Below the pieces are notes generated by a model. That model saw nothing but the letters and a program-made list of their open reading frames with translations, had not been told where the DNA came from and made no database searches. The translations under genes and the position numbers were made by a program. Positions 6,432 to 6,513 of a DNA stretch of 6,513 bases are shown here, in pieces; positions within the stretch are counted from its first letter, which is position 1, and each line of letters starts with the position of its first letter. This stretch comes from Bacteroidia bacterium (GTDB lineage: Bacteria; Bacteroidota; Bacteroidia; Bacteroidales; UBA5342), in NCBI GenBank assembly GCA_030433225.1, contig JAUIMD010000120.1, positions 1-6,513 of the forward strand. The letters run 5' to 3'.

Positions 6432-6513
6432 ATGACCTTTAGCTACACCTTTCGAAAAACGTCCACCTGGGGGCTATTTCTCCTGCTTTTTCGCCTGCTG
6501 GTAGGAAGTGTTT
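6432..6513 (+). CDS. Start of a membrane protein, possibly DoxX-like (BT_3928 family), truncated by the window
   Basis: An ATG at 6432, 3 nt after the previous stop, opens a frame that stays open to the edge (27 codons). The visible protein begins MTFSYTFRKTSTW and continues into a hydrophobic stretch, GLFLLLFRLLVGSV, that looks like a first transmembrane helix with a basic N-terminus. In Bacteroidota, as I recall, DUF1599 genes are often followed by a DoxX-like membrane protein of the BT_3928 family whose first helix has a similar R-LVG-VF pattern. That identity is inferred from context and a short segment only. The tight spacing supports membership of the panB run. Confidence 0.5.
   Translation, partial: MTFSYTFRKTSTWGLFLLLFRLLVGSV

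Noticed and set aside
1..6513. Mobile elements, CRISPR arrays, tRNA/rRNA genes, defence islands
   Set aside because: I saw no terminal inverted repeats, transposase or integrase motifs, repeat-spacer pattern or RNA gene signatures. Nearly all sequence is accounted for by intact housekeeping-type genes.

Overview
This window looks like a stretch of core chromosome from a member of the Bacteroidota. Three lines of evidence point there. Three intergenic regions carry, or nearly carry, the Bacteroidota promoter pattern TTG - about 19 nt - TAnnTTTG. Starts generally lack a well-placed Shine-Dalgarno sequence. The gene content and order (panB, an RluA-type pseudouridine synthase, a duplicated DUF1599 protein, then a small membrane protein) fit that phylum. 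Genus cannot be told from the sequence. No mobile element, CRISPR array, tRNA or rRNA gene was seen.

Layout: (1) 1-573, minus strand, is the N-terminal part of a class I DAHP synthase that enters aromatic amino acid synthesis; its C-terminus lies off the left edge. (2) 574-827 is a divergent intergenic region with a strong plus-strand promoter at 751-780. (3) 828-3549, plus strand, is a two-gene unit: a YheS/Uup-like ABC-F ATPase followed 7 nt later by a TrmH/SpoU rRNA 2'-O-methyltransferase (rlmB). Both are ribosome-related. (4) 3552-3581 is a strong hairpin between convergent genes. (5) 3588-4187, minus strand, is a small short-chain dehydrogenase-like protein that keeps a cofactor-binding glycine motif but lacks the Ser-Tyr-Lys catalytic residues. 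(6) 4188-4305 is a compact region in which two divergent promoters overlap physically. (7) 4306 to the right edge, plus strand, is a tight run: panB (pantothenate/CoA synthesis), an RluA-family pseudouridine synthase, an internally duplicated DUF1599/Nmad1-like protein, and the start of a membrane protein that may be DoxX-like.

Most of this is ordinary housekeeping. The parts most worth a second look are the duplicated DUF1599 protein built into a vitamin/RNA-modification gene run, the SDR with a missing active site divergently paired with panB through overlapping promoters, and the coupling of an ABC-F factor with an rRNA methyltransferase. I did not find convincing evidence of a new defence, mobile or RNA-guided system.
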